This document shows, piece after piece, positions 44,645-54,043 of a stretch of 64,000 bases of DNA. The DNA is from Hyphomonas oceanitis SCH89. Its GTDB lineage: Bacteria > Pseudomonadota > Alphaproteobacteria > Caulobacterales > Hyphomonadaceae. Location of the stretch: contig NZ_ARYL01000002.1 in the NCBI RefSeq assembly GCF_000685295.1, positions 1 through 64,000 of the forward strand. Direction: 5' to 3'. How positions within the stretch are numbered: the stretch's first letter is position 1; each line of letters starts with the position of its first letter. A program made the position numbers and the translations under genes. A model generated the notes under the pieces. It made no database searches. It was not told the origin of the DNA and saw nothing but the letters and a program-made list of their open reading frames with translations.

Positions 44645-45898
44645 TTACTCCGCTGCGGTCGGTATGGCAGAACGGTTCTCGCGTACACCGCGCATGAAGG
44701 GCACGATGGCAAGGGCACTCAGCAAGGCGGCCATCAGGAAGGCTGCGCCGCCGAAGCGGAATGGCGCGCCGTCATGCGTAAAGTAATAGAGCACGCCGTT
44801 CATCGTGAGCGGGCCGATGATCATCGCAAGCGAGTTGAGGCTTGAGCTGGCACCCTGCAGCTCGCCTTGCGCATTGCGCGGTGTCAGCGTGGACATCAGC
44901 GAGTTGATCGACGGGCCAGTCACGCCGCCGAGCGCGCTGATCGGGATGATCAGGTAGACCATCCATGGCTGTCCGGCGAAGGCGAAGGCGGTCAACGTGA
45001 AGAAGCTGACGCCCATGCCCAGCAGTGCCGTGCGCACTGTGCCAAGCCGTTTCAGGATCATGCCCATCAGGCCCGCCTGCACAACGGCGGCGCCGATGCC
45101 GACAAGGCCCAGCGAGAAGCCGATTTCTTTCGGGCTCCAGTCATAGCGGATCTCGCCATGCACCGACCATGTGCCCGGAAACACCGTATGCGCGAGAAAG
45201 AAGATGCCTGCTGCCACAAGGAACCAGGCGATGTGTGGCAGTTTCGAGAAATGTTTCACCGCGCCAAACGGGTTGCCGCGCTTGATGTCAAACGGACGAC
45301 GGTCTTCCGGTGCCAGTGATTCCGGCAATACGAAAAAGCCGTAGCAGAAATTGAGGGCGGCGAGGCCCGCTGCCGCAAAGAAGGGCGCGCGCGGGCTGAT
45401 CTCGCCAAGGAAGCCGCCAATGACCGGCCCGAACACAAAGCCAAAACCGAATGCGGCGCCGATCATGCCAAAGGCCTTGCCGCGGTTCTCCGGCTCGGTG
45501 ACGTCAGCGATATAAGCATTCGCAGTGGAATAGGTGGCGCCGGAAATGCCGGACAGGGCCCGCCCGATGAAGAGCAGCCAGATCGAGCCTGCAACGCCCA
45601 TGATCAGGAAATCCACGACCAATGTGCCAATGGAGACCAGCAGAACGAGACGCCGGCCGAAACGGTCTGATAGGGCGCCGACGATGGGCCCGAAGATGAA
45701 ATTCATCAGGGCATAGGTGGCCGCCAGCATGCCGAGCCAGATTGTGGCGTCTTCGGGCGGCACATGCAGCATTTCCTGCACCAGGCTGGGCACAACCGGG
45801 ATGATGAGGCCGAAGCCCAGCATATCGATTGCGACCGTTACGAGGACGAAGAAAAACGCGTTCTTGCCATGCTTCCGGGAGGCGGGAGAGTCGGTCAT
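44645..45898 (-). CDS. MFS transporter, TetA-like
   Basis: 417 aa, 12 membrane segments. MFS motif A GALSDRFGRRLVLL, and GLIIPVVPSL plus GPVIGGFLGEISPRAPFFAAA (motif C region) as in TetA/BcrA drug-proton antiporters. Many chromosomal proteins of this type are not tetracycline pumps; cargo unknown. ATG 45898 is used. Confidence 0.88.
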   Translation of the reverse strand: MTDSPASRKHGKNAFFFVLVTVAIDMLGFGLIIPVVPSLVQEMLHVPPEDATIWLGMLAATYALMNFIFGPIVGALSDRFGRRLVLLVSIGTLVVDFLIMGVAGSIWLLFIGRALSGISGATYSTANAYIADVTEPENRGKAFGMIGAAFGFGFVFGPVIGGFLGEISPRAPFFAAAGLAALNFCYGFFVLPESLAPEDRRPFDIKRGNPFGAVKHFSKLPHIAWFLVAAGIFFLAHTVFPGTWSVHGEIRYDWSPKEIGFSLGLVGIGAAVVQAGLMGMILKRLGTVRTALLGMGVSFFTLTAFAFAGQPWMVYLIIPISALGGVTGPSINSLMSTLTPRNAQGELQGASSSLNSLAMIIGPLTMNGVLYYFTHDGAPFRFGGAAFLMAALLSALAIVPFMRGVRENRSAIPTAAE

Positions 45899-46133
45899 GT
45901 TCACGCTTTGGGCGGGAAATGGCCAAAGGTCAATCACTGTGACAGGGCATCACGACCAGCGCTTGATGTGCCTTGCGCGGCTTGGGCTTTGCTGAGAGAT
46001 TCATGGCATTGGAATCCAGTGGACACGGCGCTTGCCGGCCCGGCATGCCCTATTTCGCAGTGCGTGACTTTTATGAAACGGACGCGCGCCGAAATTCATA
46101 CTAACTGGACGCACAACCAATGGAGACGCGCTG

Positions 46134-47234
46134 ATGAAGTGGAACGCAACGGCATTCGCCGCCGCACTCCTTGTCGCCTGCGCGGCCGGAGGGCAGCCAG
46201 GGCAGGCGCAGATGTCGCCACCCGTCGTGGACGGCGCCATTGTGGCTGTCATGCCGGATCCAGCGGCGCGTGAGGGGCTGAGCGGATGTTGCAGCACCCA
46301 GTTCAAGGTTGGCCGGTCGGGCAAGATCAGGGATATTTCGGCCGAATGCACGCTCCCGCTGTTCAGGGACGCGGCTGTGTCGGCAATTCGGGAGGCCGGG
46401 TACAAGCCCGCGAAGATTCTGGGTATCGCTATCACCTCGTCGCAGCAGTCGCAGATGGTCGCCTTCGAACAGTCTGGCGAGGAAGGTATTTGCCGGTCGG
46501 GTGATGCAGCCTGGGAAGAGCTGACCTATCGCGGCGAAAAGGCCTTTCCCTTCCTGACGGTCAATACGCTGACGATGAAGCCCTATGCTGATGAGGCCGA
46601 GAAGGGCGCCGGCATCGCGCGCGGCTGGGCCGACTATTACGCGACGCTCGACTTTGATACGCCCTGTGGCCCGTCTCCCGCTTACCAGCCGCCTGTCAGC
46701 CAATCGAAGACGATCGACACGATGGGCTGGGACGCGCTGCGCCGCACAGGAACGGCGTTTGAAAAAGTGTTCGCCTGGATGAATTGCCGGGACGACATGC
46801 TGGCAGGCTATGGTGCGCAGGCGGCGGAATGGCATGCAACCTATGATTCCGCCGCGCCGGACGAGATGGAGCATTGGGTCGGCGCCATTATGGACAAGCG
46901 GATCCGCGCCGAAAGGGGCCGGTACGATTTAGATCGCCAGCTGATGATTGCGTATGGCGGCCAGATCCTGCGCCGTGAGCAGACGCTGCGTGCGCGCGAT
47001 GCTGCCAAACTGGCTGCGCAGGCCAGTGATGAGGCTGCCGACGCACCGACCCCCATGGTCCGACGCGAAGTGGTGCCGACTTATCGGGCGCCGAATACGC
47101 TCCGGAGGGAGTGGTCTGCGGCAGACCAGTTCTTCTACGAGCGCGGTCCCGGCCACTATCAGGCTTGTCTCGACAGGGCCGCCACTTATGGCGCGCAGCA
47201 GGACTGCCTCAGCGCCTTGCATGGCAGCGACTAG
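46134..47234 (+). CDS. Secreted protein with TonB-C-like domain
   Basis: 366 aa, no firm family. Signal peptide MKWNATAFAAALLVACAAGG with a possible lipobox (VAC), ending near QAQ. Residues about 50-95 (CCSTQFKVGRSGKIRDISAE, then FRDAAVSAIREAGYKPAKI) have the strand-helix-strand pattern of a TonB C-terminal domain, but no membrane anchor or Pro-rich spacer. The C-terminal 200 residues are helical and unrecognised. No TonB partners nearby. Confidence 0.7.
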   Translation: MKWNATAFAAALLVACAAGGQPGQAQMSPPVVDGAIVAVMPDPAAREGLSGCCSTQFKVGRSGKIRDISAECTLPLFRDAAVSAIREAGYKPAKILGIAITSSQQSQMVAFEQSGEEGICRSGDAAWEELTYRGEKAFPFLTVNTLTMKPYADEAEKGAGIARGWADYYATLDFDTPCGPSPAYQPPVSQSKTIDTMGWDALRRTGTAFEKVFAWMNCRDDMLAGYGAQAAEWHATYDSAAPDEMEHWVGAIMDKRIRAERGRYDLDRQLMIAYGGQILRREQTLRARDAAKLAAQASDEAADAPTPMVRREVVPTYRAPNTLRREWSAADQFFYERGPGHYQACLDRAATYGAQQDCLSALHGSD

Positions 47235-47276
47235 GCGGTGGCAGAGGGCATCCCGGTCACGCGTATTGAGGTTCCG

Positions 47277-47858
47277 ATGAGTCGGATCAATGCGATCCGG
47301 GACGCGGTTCGCAGCGTGACACATCTGGGCGACGGGCCTGACGCTTCGCGCCTAGCCGGTCCAGAGGACGCGCCTGCGCTGCTGGCTTTCCTGTCGGACC
47401 CCGCCGTGCACGCGCCGATCTACACATTGCCGAGGCCACTGACGGAGGCCAGCGTTGAGACCTTCATCACGGATCATCTGGCCCAGCAGGCAGACGGCGA
47501 GGGGCTGCTATTCGTGCGTGAGGATCGCGACGGCGCCATCGTCGGCTACAGCGACATTCAGGTCTGGCCGCACTGGGCGGCGGGGGAGCTCGGCGGGGCG
47601 CTTGATCCCTCGCTACACCATCAGGGCCGTGGCACAGCGGGCGCAGCCATGAGCTTTAGCTGGATGTTTCGGGCGCTGCACCTTGATCTCATTTGCGAAA
47701 CGGCAAGCCCTGAGAACGTGCCAACGCACCGTCTGCTGGACGGGCTCGGCTTTGAGCGGCGGGGTGAGGTGACGAGCGTGCGGACAGATGGCACGACACG
47801 GGCGTCGCTGGTCTGGGAAGCCATGCGTGCCGACTGGTTCGACCGGCATAAGGATTGA
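47277..47858 (+). CDS. GNAT family N-acetyltransferase
   Basis: 193 aa. HHQGRGTAGAAMSFSWMF (acetyl-CoA loop) and ETASPENVPTHRLLDGLGFERRGE, the RimJ/RimL-like pattern. GAGG is 6 bases before ATG 47277; the GTG at 47238 is an alternative. May acetylate a protein N-terminus or a small amine. Confidence 0.83.
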   Translation: MSRINAIRDAVRSVTHLGDGPDASRLAGPEDAPALLAFLSDPAVHAPIYTLPRPLTEASVETFITDHLAQQADGEGLLFVREDRDGAIVGYSDIQVWPHWAAGELGGALDPSLHHQGRGTAGAAMSFSWMFRALHLDLICETASPENVPTHRLLDGLGFERRGEVTSVRTDGTTRASLVWEAMRADWFDRHKD

Positions 47859-47861
47859 CGC

Positions 47862-48638
47862 CTAAAAGGCGCCGTGGCGACCTTTGCCTTTGGTGAAAGC
47901 AGTAGCGCCCTGCAGCGTTTCGCCGGACTTCAGCACCTCGAGACCGCCCTCGATTTCCGCCTTTAGCGCCGTCTCCATGTCGAGGCTCCACTGGCGCATC
48001 GCGGATAGCCGGTCAGCGCGCATACAGTTTTGCGGGAAGGCGGCGATGTCATTGGCAAGCTGAAGCGCGCGGTCGAGTGCTTTGCCAGCCGGGGCGGCGT
48101 AGTTCGCAAGCCCGATGGCCAGCGCCTCGTCCGGGCCGACTTCGCGCCCGGTGAGGATCAGGTCTGTCGCCCGCGAAGCGCCGATCAGGCGGGGCAAGCG
48201 GACCGTACCGCCATCAATCAACGGCACACCGAAACGGCGGCAGAAGATGCCGAAGCGCGCGGTGTCAGATACGACGCGAAGGTCACACCAGAGGGCGAGT
48301 TCCATGCCGCCCGCCACGGCATAGCCTTCGATGGCGGCTATGACGGGCTTGGAAAGTTCGAGCCGCGTCGGCCCCATCGGGCCCATGTCCCCCTCTGGCC
48401 GCACGGGATTGCCTTTGCCAGCGGCAACCGCCTGAAGGTCTGCACCTGCGCAGAAGTTGCCTTCCGCGCCGGAGAGGATTGCGACGGATAATGTGTCGTC
48501 GGCATCAAACGCCTTGAACGCGTCATAGAGAGCCTGCGCCGCCTCCCGGTCCACGGCGTTGCGCCGGGCAGGGCGATTGATCGTGACGATAAGAACCGCG
48601 CCCTCACGCCGCGTTCCAACAGAAGCCGCCCCGCTCAT
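47862..48638 (-). CDS. Enoyl-CoA hydratase/isomerase (crotonase) family
   Basis: 258 aa. Oxyanion pieces SGAEGNFCAGADLQAVA and IEGYAVAGGMELALWCDLRV. The glutamates of true hydratases are not both obvious, so other crotonase activities are possible. Its start overlaps the end of the alpha/beta hydrolase gene by ATGA, so they form an operon. Confidence 0.88.
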   Translation of the reverse strand: MSGAASVGTRREGAVLIVTINRPARRNAVDREAAQALYDAFKAFDADDTLSVAILSGAEGNFCAGADLQAVAAGKGNPVRPEGDMGPMGPTRLELSKPVIAAIEGYAVAGGMELALWCDLRVVSDTARFGIFCRRFGVPLIDGGTVRLPRLIGASRATDLILTGREVGPDEALAIGLANYAAPAGKALDRALQLANDIAAFPQNCMRADRLSAMRQWSLDMETALKAEIEGGLEVLKSGETLQGATAFTKGKGRHGAF

Positions 48639-49561
48639 CGGGAAAAGTTTGCGCGGGTCGCTTCAGGCGCATTGCGGTGAAGGAATGGGACAATCCGCTC
48701 CAGCAAGGCCGGTACGATCTTCTCGGGCAGGTCATGGCCCCATTTATCGATCACCTCAATCTCCGCGCCAGGAATGCGGTGCGCAATATCGCGGCCTGCT
48801 TCCGGCTTGATCAGCGGATCAGCAGCGCCGTGCAGCACCAGCGTCGGTACCGTGAGTCCGGCGAGGCGCTCGTGCCACCGCGGCTGGGCAAGGATTGCAG
48901 AATATTGCCGGGCCACGCCGAGCGGCCGGTCGGACCGGTTGAAATCGGCCATGGACTGCGCGCGGACTTCGTCATCGCTGGCACGCATTTCGGGCACCGA
49001 GCCGATCGCATGACGAGATTTGACGGAGAGCTCGGCGATGGCGCTGGCAGTGCGCATGTCGGGCACTGCGGTGAGCGCGGCCTGCGCAGCGGGGTCGGCC
49101 TGCGGCAGGCCGGGCGCACCTGATGTGGTCATCACAGGGATCAGTGTGCGAACCTGGGCCGGATGGTTCAGCGCCATCAGCTGGACGATCATGCCGCCCA
49201 TCGAGGCGCCCATGATGTCTGCCTGTGTTGCGCCAAGCGCCTCGACCAGCGCAGCCGCGTCGGCGGCCATATCGTCCAGCACATAGGGCACCATATCGCG
49301 GGCGGATTTGCCTTCGGCGACAGCCTTGACGATATCGCGCGGGGCAGCCGCCACCTTGCCGGCGAATTCCGTCGAGAGGCCGATATCGCGATTGTCAAAC
49401 GTGATGACATGGCGGCCCGCATCTGCCAGGCCGCGCTTCAGGCTTTCGGGCCATCGCGTCAGTTGACCGGAAAAACCCGATACGAGCAGCATCATCGGGT
49501 CATTTGGTGACCCGGTCGCCTCGTATTCGATCTCGATGCCATTTGCCTTGATGCGCGCCAT
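48635..49561 (-). CDS. Alpha/beta hydrolase
   Basis: 308 aa. GFSGQLTRWP, nucleophile elbow GASMGGM, acid in LHGAADPLI, His in DKWGHDLPE. Similar in pattern to hydrolases of the PcaD/bioH-like group. First gene of the operon with the crotonase, which suggests a shared pathway on CoA or ester substrates (inference). Confidence 0.88.
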   Translation of the reverse strand: MARIKANGIEIEYEATGSPNDPMMLLVSGFSGQLTRWPESLKRGLADAGRHVITFDNRDIGLSTEFAGKVAAAPRDIVKAVAEGKSARDMVPYVLDDMAADAAALVEALGATQADIMGASMGGMIVQLMALNHPAQVRTLIPVMTTSGAPGLPQADPAAQAALTAVPDMRTASAIAELSVKSRHAIGSVPEMRASDDEVRAQSMADFNRSDRPLGVARQYSAILAQPRWHERLAGLTVPTLVLHGAADPLIKPEAGRDIAHRIPGAEIEVIDKWGHDLPEKIVPALLERIVPFLHRNAPEATRANFSR

Positions 49562-49734
49562 TCGGGGCCTCCCGTGTGTTTTCTATTTTCCGACCATCGT
49601 GGTCCTCAAAAAAAATGCTTTCAAGGGGGAGAGGTTGCATATCTGGCGTTTCTAGACTGTCCTGTGAAAGCGGTGGGGCATGCTGGCAACCTTGCCGCGC
49701 CTGTGACGTTGCTGAAGGAACGGAGGAATGCCTT

Positions 49735-50088
49735 ATGAAACCTGTACCCATTCTTTTCCTGCTCGTTTCAGCTCTTGTTACGGCCTGCTCGCCGAGCGGC
49801 GGCGATGTAGCAGCGCCATCCGCGTCGCTGGAAAAGGAGGCGACCGATAGCCCGCAGGCTGCAGCGCCCGAGACGACAGAGACGGAGACTGTGCAGGCCA
49901 CGTGCGACCAGGACATTGGCGCCCAAGCGGCTCGCGTGCTGGTGGGCCAGTGCATCCAGATATCACCTGCAACCCATCCGCCGTGCAATGCGCAGAACAG
50001 CTGCGACATGATCCGCGACGAAATCCGCCGCGGTTGCGGATTTGGCGATACGATAAATAATCCGGACTTCTGCAGCGACTATCAGTAA
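49735..50088 (+). CDS. Small Cys-rich lipoprotein
   Basis: 117 aa. Lipobox LVTAC at residues 14-18. A Thr/Glu/Pro/Ala-rich linker is followed by a compact C-terminal part with six cysteines (CDQDI, GQCIQI, PCNAQNSC, RGCGFG, FCSDYQ), probably three disulfides in the periplasm. GGAGG is 8 bases before the ATG. No known function. Confidence 0.75.
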   Translation: MKPVPILFLLVSALVTACSPSGGDVAAPSASLEKEATDSPQAAAPETTETETVQATCDQDIGAQAARVLVGQCIQISPATHPPCNAQNSCDMIRDEIRRGCGFGDTINNPDFCSDYQ

Positions 50089-50105
50089 GCGCCGCGCTGA
50101 ATGGG

Positions 50106-51287
50106 CTAGCGCCCGAGTTCCTTCATCGCCTCGTCGAGGCCGCTGAGGGTCAGCTCGAACATGCGGTGCTCCCCGATCAGTTCGCGGATCAGCTTGATCG
50201 AGCCGGTATAGTCCCACGCGCCTTCCTTGACCGGGTTTAGCCAGACCATGTTCGGGAAGCGCTGCACGAAGCGCTGTATCCAGATGCCGCCGGCTTCCTC
50301 GTTCCAGTGCTCGACCGAGCCGCCGGCATAGGTGATTTCGTACGGGCTCATCGTGGCATCGCCGACGACGATCACCTTGTAGTCTGACGGGAACTTGTTC
50401 AGCACGTCCCAGGTCGGTATGCGGTTGTTCATGCGGCGGCGATTGTCCTTCCACAGGCCCTCATAGGGGCAGTTGTGGAAGTAATAGTATTCGAGGTTCT
50501 TGATCTCCGACTTGGCCGCCGAGAACAGCTCTTCCATGATCCGCACATAGGGGTCCATCGAACCGCCAACATCGAGCAGCAGGAGGACAGACACAGCATT
50601 GCGCTTTTCGGGGCGCATCTCGATATCGAGATAGCCCTTGCGGGCCGTGTTGCGGATCGTCTGGTCGAGGTCCAGTTCGTCTGGCGCGCCCTTGCGGGCC
50701 CATTTGCGCAGGCGCTTCATGGCAACCTTGATGTTGCGGGTGCCAAGCTCGACGCTGTCGTCGTAATTCTTGAATTCGCGCTTGTCCCACACCTTCACGG
50801 CGCGGCGATGGCGGGACTTCTCCTGCCCGATGCGCACGCCTTCAGGATTGTAGCCATTGGCGCCGAAGGGGGATGTTCCGCCCGTGCCGATCCACTTGTT
50901 GCCGCCTTCGTGGCGCTTTTTCTGCTCCTCGAGGCGCTTCTGCAGGGTTTCCATCAGTTTCTCGAAGCCGCCCATGGCCTCGATCTCGTCCATTTCTTCC
51001 TTGGAGAGGAATTTCTCGGACATCTTGCGCAGCCATTCCTCGGGAATGTCGGTCACGTCGACGGCGTCTGCCATGCTGTCGAGGCCCTTGAAGACGTGTC
51101 CGAACACCTTGTCGAACTTGTCGATATTGCGCTCGTCCTTCACCAGGGCCGCGCGGGACAGGTAATAGAAATCCTCTACATTCGAATCGATGACCTGTTT
51201 GTCCATGGCTTCCATGAGCATCAGGTATTCCTTCAGCGTCACCGGCACTTTGGCTTCGCGCAATTCATTGAAGAAGTTGAGGAACAT
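50106..51287 (-). CDS. VWA domain protein, CoxE-like
   Basis: 393 aa. N-terminal CoxE region (FFNELREAKVPVTLKEYLML, FYYLSRAALVKDERN), a charged middle, and a VWA domain with the MIDAS variant LLLLDVGGSMDPY (Asp239, Ser243). Such proteins pair with a MoxR ATPase as a chaperone for metal-centre or complex assembly. Its expected partner is at 55.3-56.2 kb, same strand, but 4 kb away with a block on the opposite strand between them. Confidence 0.9.
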   Translation of the reverse strand: MFLNFFNELREAKVPVTLKEYLMLMEAMDKQVIDSNVEDFYYLSRAALVKDERNIDKFDKVFGHVFKGLDSMADAVDVTDIPEEWLRKMSEKFLSKEEMDEIEAMGGFEKLMETLQKRLEEQKKRHEGGNKWIGTGGTSPFGANGYNPEGVRIGQEKSRHRRAVKVWDKREFKNYDDSVELGTRNIKVAMKRLRKWARKGAPDELDLDQTIRNTARKGYLDIEMRPEKRNAVSVLLLLDVGGSMDPYVRIMEELFSAAKSEIKNLEYYYFHNCPYEGLWKDNRRRMNNRIPTWDVLNKFPSDYKVIVVGDATMSPYEITYAGGSVEHWNEEAGGIWIQRFVQRFPNMVWLNPVKEGAWDYTGSIKLIRELIGEHRMFELTLSGLDEAMKELGR

Positions 51288-51411
51288 ATGGGCGTCTTTC
51301 CTGTCGTCTTTGGCAAAAGATAACCCGCCTTGGGCCCCATGTCCAAGCTGACGCAGCGAAAAGGGCGCCTGCTCATGTCCGGTTCACCCCGGATGGCCTA
51401 GAGGACAGGCC

Positions 51412-52158
51412 ATGCTGAGGGCTTTCCTGATCCTGTGTGCCGTCTTTTCGCTAGACGTTACGGCGCGTGCCGATACGCAAACCTGCGCCGCTGCAAGCGA
51501 GCCATCCTGTATGTTCGAGGCGATCTGGGCGGCGGCATCGCCCCTTCCTCCTGAGAAAAAGGCACGGATTCAGCCCTTTTTCCTTGAAACTGTGGGGCAG
51601 GCGGGGGACGCGGCCCTGTTGCAGCAATGGCAAGCTCGGCTTGGGGCGCCCGCTATTCATCGCAGCCCGGCCGTGGACTATGCCGTCGATCAGGCCCGCG
51701 ACGTTGTCGCCGAGAGCGGCTGGGACGGGTTCGAGCAGCGCGCCCGGACCGGAGCGGTGCCGTTCAACACAGGGCGTCCGGAAATCATGGCTGCTGGCGT
51801 TCGCCTTGCGCCGGATGCCGTCACCAAGCGCCGCCTGACGCAGGCCATGTTTGATCTGGCCCAGACAAAGCATACACGCGGCGGCATGGGCGACGATTTC
51901 GAGAAATCCGATTTCGGCCATGCGTTGGCTGAACTCTCGATGCGGGCTTGCGACCTGTCCGGGTTTGACCGTGCCGTGGCGATGACGGCGGCGCCGGACA
52001 GTTTGCGCTATGCGCTGTGGCGTGCCCGGATCACAGGGCATGCCGGAGCACTGGCATCACGCATCCGCAAAGAGGCGTCAGCGGATGATACGCGCCATGT
52101 GCGCGGGGCGCTGGAAGGCTATGCGCCTGTGGCATCCTTAGGCTATTGCGCGCGGTAG
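51412..52158 (+). CDS. Secreted hypothetical protein
   Basis: 248 aa, not recognised. Signal peptide (MLRAFLILCAVFSLDVTARA). Helical, with four cysteines early and late (TCAAASEPSC, RACDL, YCAR). First gene of the plus-strand block inside the CoxE-MoxR pair. Confidence 0.7.
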   Translation: MLRAFLILCAVFSLDVTARADTQTCAAASEPSCMFEAIWAAASPLPPEKKARIQPFFLETVGQAGDAALLQQWQARLGAPAIHRSPAVDYAVDQARDVVAESGWDGFEQRARTGAVPFNTGRPEIMAAGVRLAPDAVTKRRLTQAMFDLAQTKHTRGGMGDDFEKSDFGHALAELSMRACDLSGFDRAVAMTAAPDSLRYALWRARITGHAGALASRIRKEASADDTRHVRGALEGYAPVASLGYCAR

Positions 52159-52178
52159 ACTGAACAAATCGGCGGCTC

Positions 52179-53111
52179 ATGCGTAATGGCCGCATGGAGC
52201 TTACCCCCCTGACTGACCTTCGCGAGTCTCTTGACGGCATGGCGACCGGATTTTTCAAGAGCCTCCCCAACCTCGTTCTCGCCATCATTGTGCTGGTCGG
52301 CATCCTGCTGGTGGCGCGTATTGCGCGGGCGATTGTCTCGGCGGCCATGAAGAAGGCGCATGTGCGCGAGGCGCTGCGGACACTGGCCCAGAACCTGATC
52401 GGCATTGCAGCCTGGATCGTCGGCGTCGCGATTGCGCTGACAGTGCTGCTGCCCTCCATTTCACCTGCTGACATCATTGCCGGGCTGGGCCTCACATCGG
52501 TTGCCATCGGCTTTGCCTTCAAGGACGTGTTCGAGAATTTCCTCGCCGGCGTCATCATCCTCAGCCGCGAAAAGATGCGGATCGGCGACATGATCGAATG
52601 CGAGGACGTGTATGGCCGCGTCGAGAATATCCTCATTCGCGAGACGCATGTGCGCGAGACGGACGGGGAACTTGTGATCGTGCCCAATTCCTTCCTGTTC
52701 AAGAACCCGGTGAGCATCGAGACGGACCATGCCCTGAAGCGGCAGGAGCTTGTCGTCGGCGTCGACTATGATGCGAGCATGCCAGAGGCACGCGATGCCC
52801 TGAAGGGCGCCCTGGAGGCCTGCGAGAGCGTTAGCAGCGAGCGTGACGCCGAGGTTCAGTGCGTGTCGTTTGGCGGCTCGTCCATCGATTTCCGCCTGCT
52901 CTGGTGGACCAAGAGCCAGCCGGCTGACCAGCGCGGATCCTATGACGAAGTGGCCTTTGCCGTGAAACAGGCACTGGACGATGCCGGCATCACGATCCCG
53001 TTCCCGCAATCGACCCTTTCCTTCCGCCCGGAAGCAATGCCGCTACGGCTGCAAGATTCCGGCAAGTCGGACACAGATTCGCCTGAGTCCGGCGACACGA
53101 AGAGCGGGTAA
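52179..53111 (+). CDS. MscS family mechanosensitive channel
   Basis: 310 aa. Three N-terminal membrane helices, the last being the pore helix (LTSVAIGFAFKDVFENFLAGVIIL), then the beta domain (FRIGD-like MRIGDMIECEDVYGRVENI, VPNSFLF). It releases solutes on hypo-osmotic shock. ATG 52179 is used; ATG 52194 is an alternative five residues later. Confidence 0.92.
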   Translation: MRNGRMELTPLTDLRESLDGMATGFFKSLPNLVLAIIVLVGILLVARIARAIVSAAMKKAHVREALRTLAQNLIGIAAWIVGVAIALTVLLPSISPADIIAGLGLTSVAIGFAFKDVFENFLAGVIILSREKMRIGDMIECEDVYGRVENILIRETHVRETDGELVIVPNSFLFKNPVSIETDHALKRQELVVGVDYDASMPEARDALKGALEACESVSSERDAEVQCVSFGGSSIDFRLLWWTKSQPADQRGSYDEVAFAVKQALDDAGITIPFPQSTLSFRPEAMPLRLQDSGKSDTDSPESGDTKSG

Positions 53112-53171
53112 CGTCGCGGCCACATCGGCCGGGCCTTGCGTCGCCATTGAACAAGTCCATAAAGGACACCG

Positions 53172-53945
53172 ATGACCGAATTCGATAATGACCTGGCCGA
53201 TCCGGACGGCGACCCGCCCGAAGCCATTTGCGGCAGCAAGGAAGTGGGCGCCATTGCGCACCTCTACCGCGCCGAAGTGTATCGCTCTACCGTGTGGCGC
53301 CAGCGGCTGGACCAGACGACGAACTGGGCCGTGATCTCTACAGGCATCGGCCTGTCGGTCGCCTTTGCCAGCGCGCAGGCTTCGCCCTTTCCCATCGTTC
53401 TGGTTGGCGCGCTCTGCATCGTGTTCCTGACGCTGGAATCGCGGCGCTATCGTTTCTTCTATGTCTGGCGCTTCCGCGCGCGGGTGCTGGAGATCGCCTT
53501 CTATGTGCCCATGCTGCGCGGGGAGGGGGCCCGTATCCCGCTCGACCGGGGCACCGCGCTGTCAGACGATTACGAAAAGCCACAATACCGCATCTCGATG
53601 ATCCGCGCGATTGGCCGCCGCCTGCGCCGCAATTATGGCTGGCTGTTTGCCATTCTGGGCGCGGCCTATTTTGCCAAGATTGCCATCCACCCGACGGATG
53701 TGGAAACCTGGTCGCAATTCATCCGGCGTGCGCATATCGGCCCGATTCCGGGCCTGGTCGCGATTGCGGGCGGGCTGACCTTCCATGCCATCTGGATCGG
53801 CATTGCCGTGAAGACCTGGCTCGACGAGCGCTATGACAAGTCTAAGATGGCCGACTTCCTGAAAAGCCGTCAGGACGTCAACACAAACGCCAACACGCTC
53901 GACCGCGAAGAAGCCCATACGAACATGGATATTCTCGGGCGGTAA
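53172..53945 (+). CDS. DUF2270 membrane protein
   Basis: 257 aa. HLYRAEVYRSTVWRQRLDQT, then LESRRYRFFYVWRFRARVLE and FYVPMLRG are DUF2270 hallmarks. Four membrane segments in two pairs. Function unknown. Follows the MscS gene after 60 bp. Confidence 0.87.
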   Translation: MTEFDNDLADPDGDPPEAICGSKEVGAIAHLYRAEVYRSTVWRQRLDQTTNWAVISTGIGLSVAFASAQASPFPIVLVGALCIVFLTLESRRYRFFYVWRFRARVLEIAFYVPMLRGEGARIPLDRGTALSDDYEKPQYRISMIRAIGRRLRRNYGWLFAILGAAYFAKIAIHPTDVETWSQFIRRAHIGPIPGLVAIAGGLTFHAIWIGIAVKTWLDERYDKSKMADFLKSRQDVNTNANTLDREEAHTNMDILGR

Positions 53946-54009
53946 GACAAAAGAATCCCTTGGGTAGAAAATTACTACCTCTTTTAATTGATAAGTCCGT
54001 CTACGTATG

Positions 54010-54024
54010 TTAACCTTTCGTTAA
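54010..54024 (+). promoter_or_regulatory. CtrA-type site before the low-GC gene
   Basis: TTAA (54010-54013), seven bases, TTAA (54021-54024), ending 19 bp before the ATG at 54044. Because it overlaps the likely promoter or start region it would repress rather than activate. A possible -35 TTGATA is at 53988-53993. Confidence 0.45.
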
Positions 54025-54043
54025 GCTGGGGGGAGGTTTCAAC

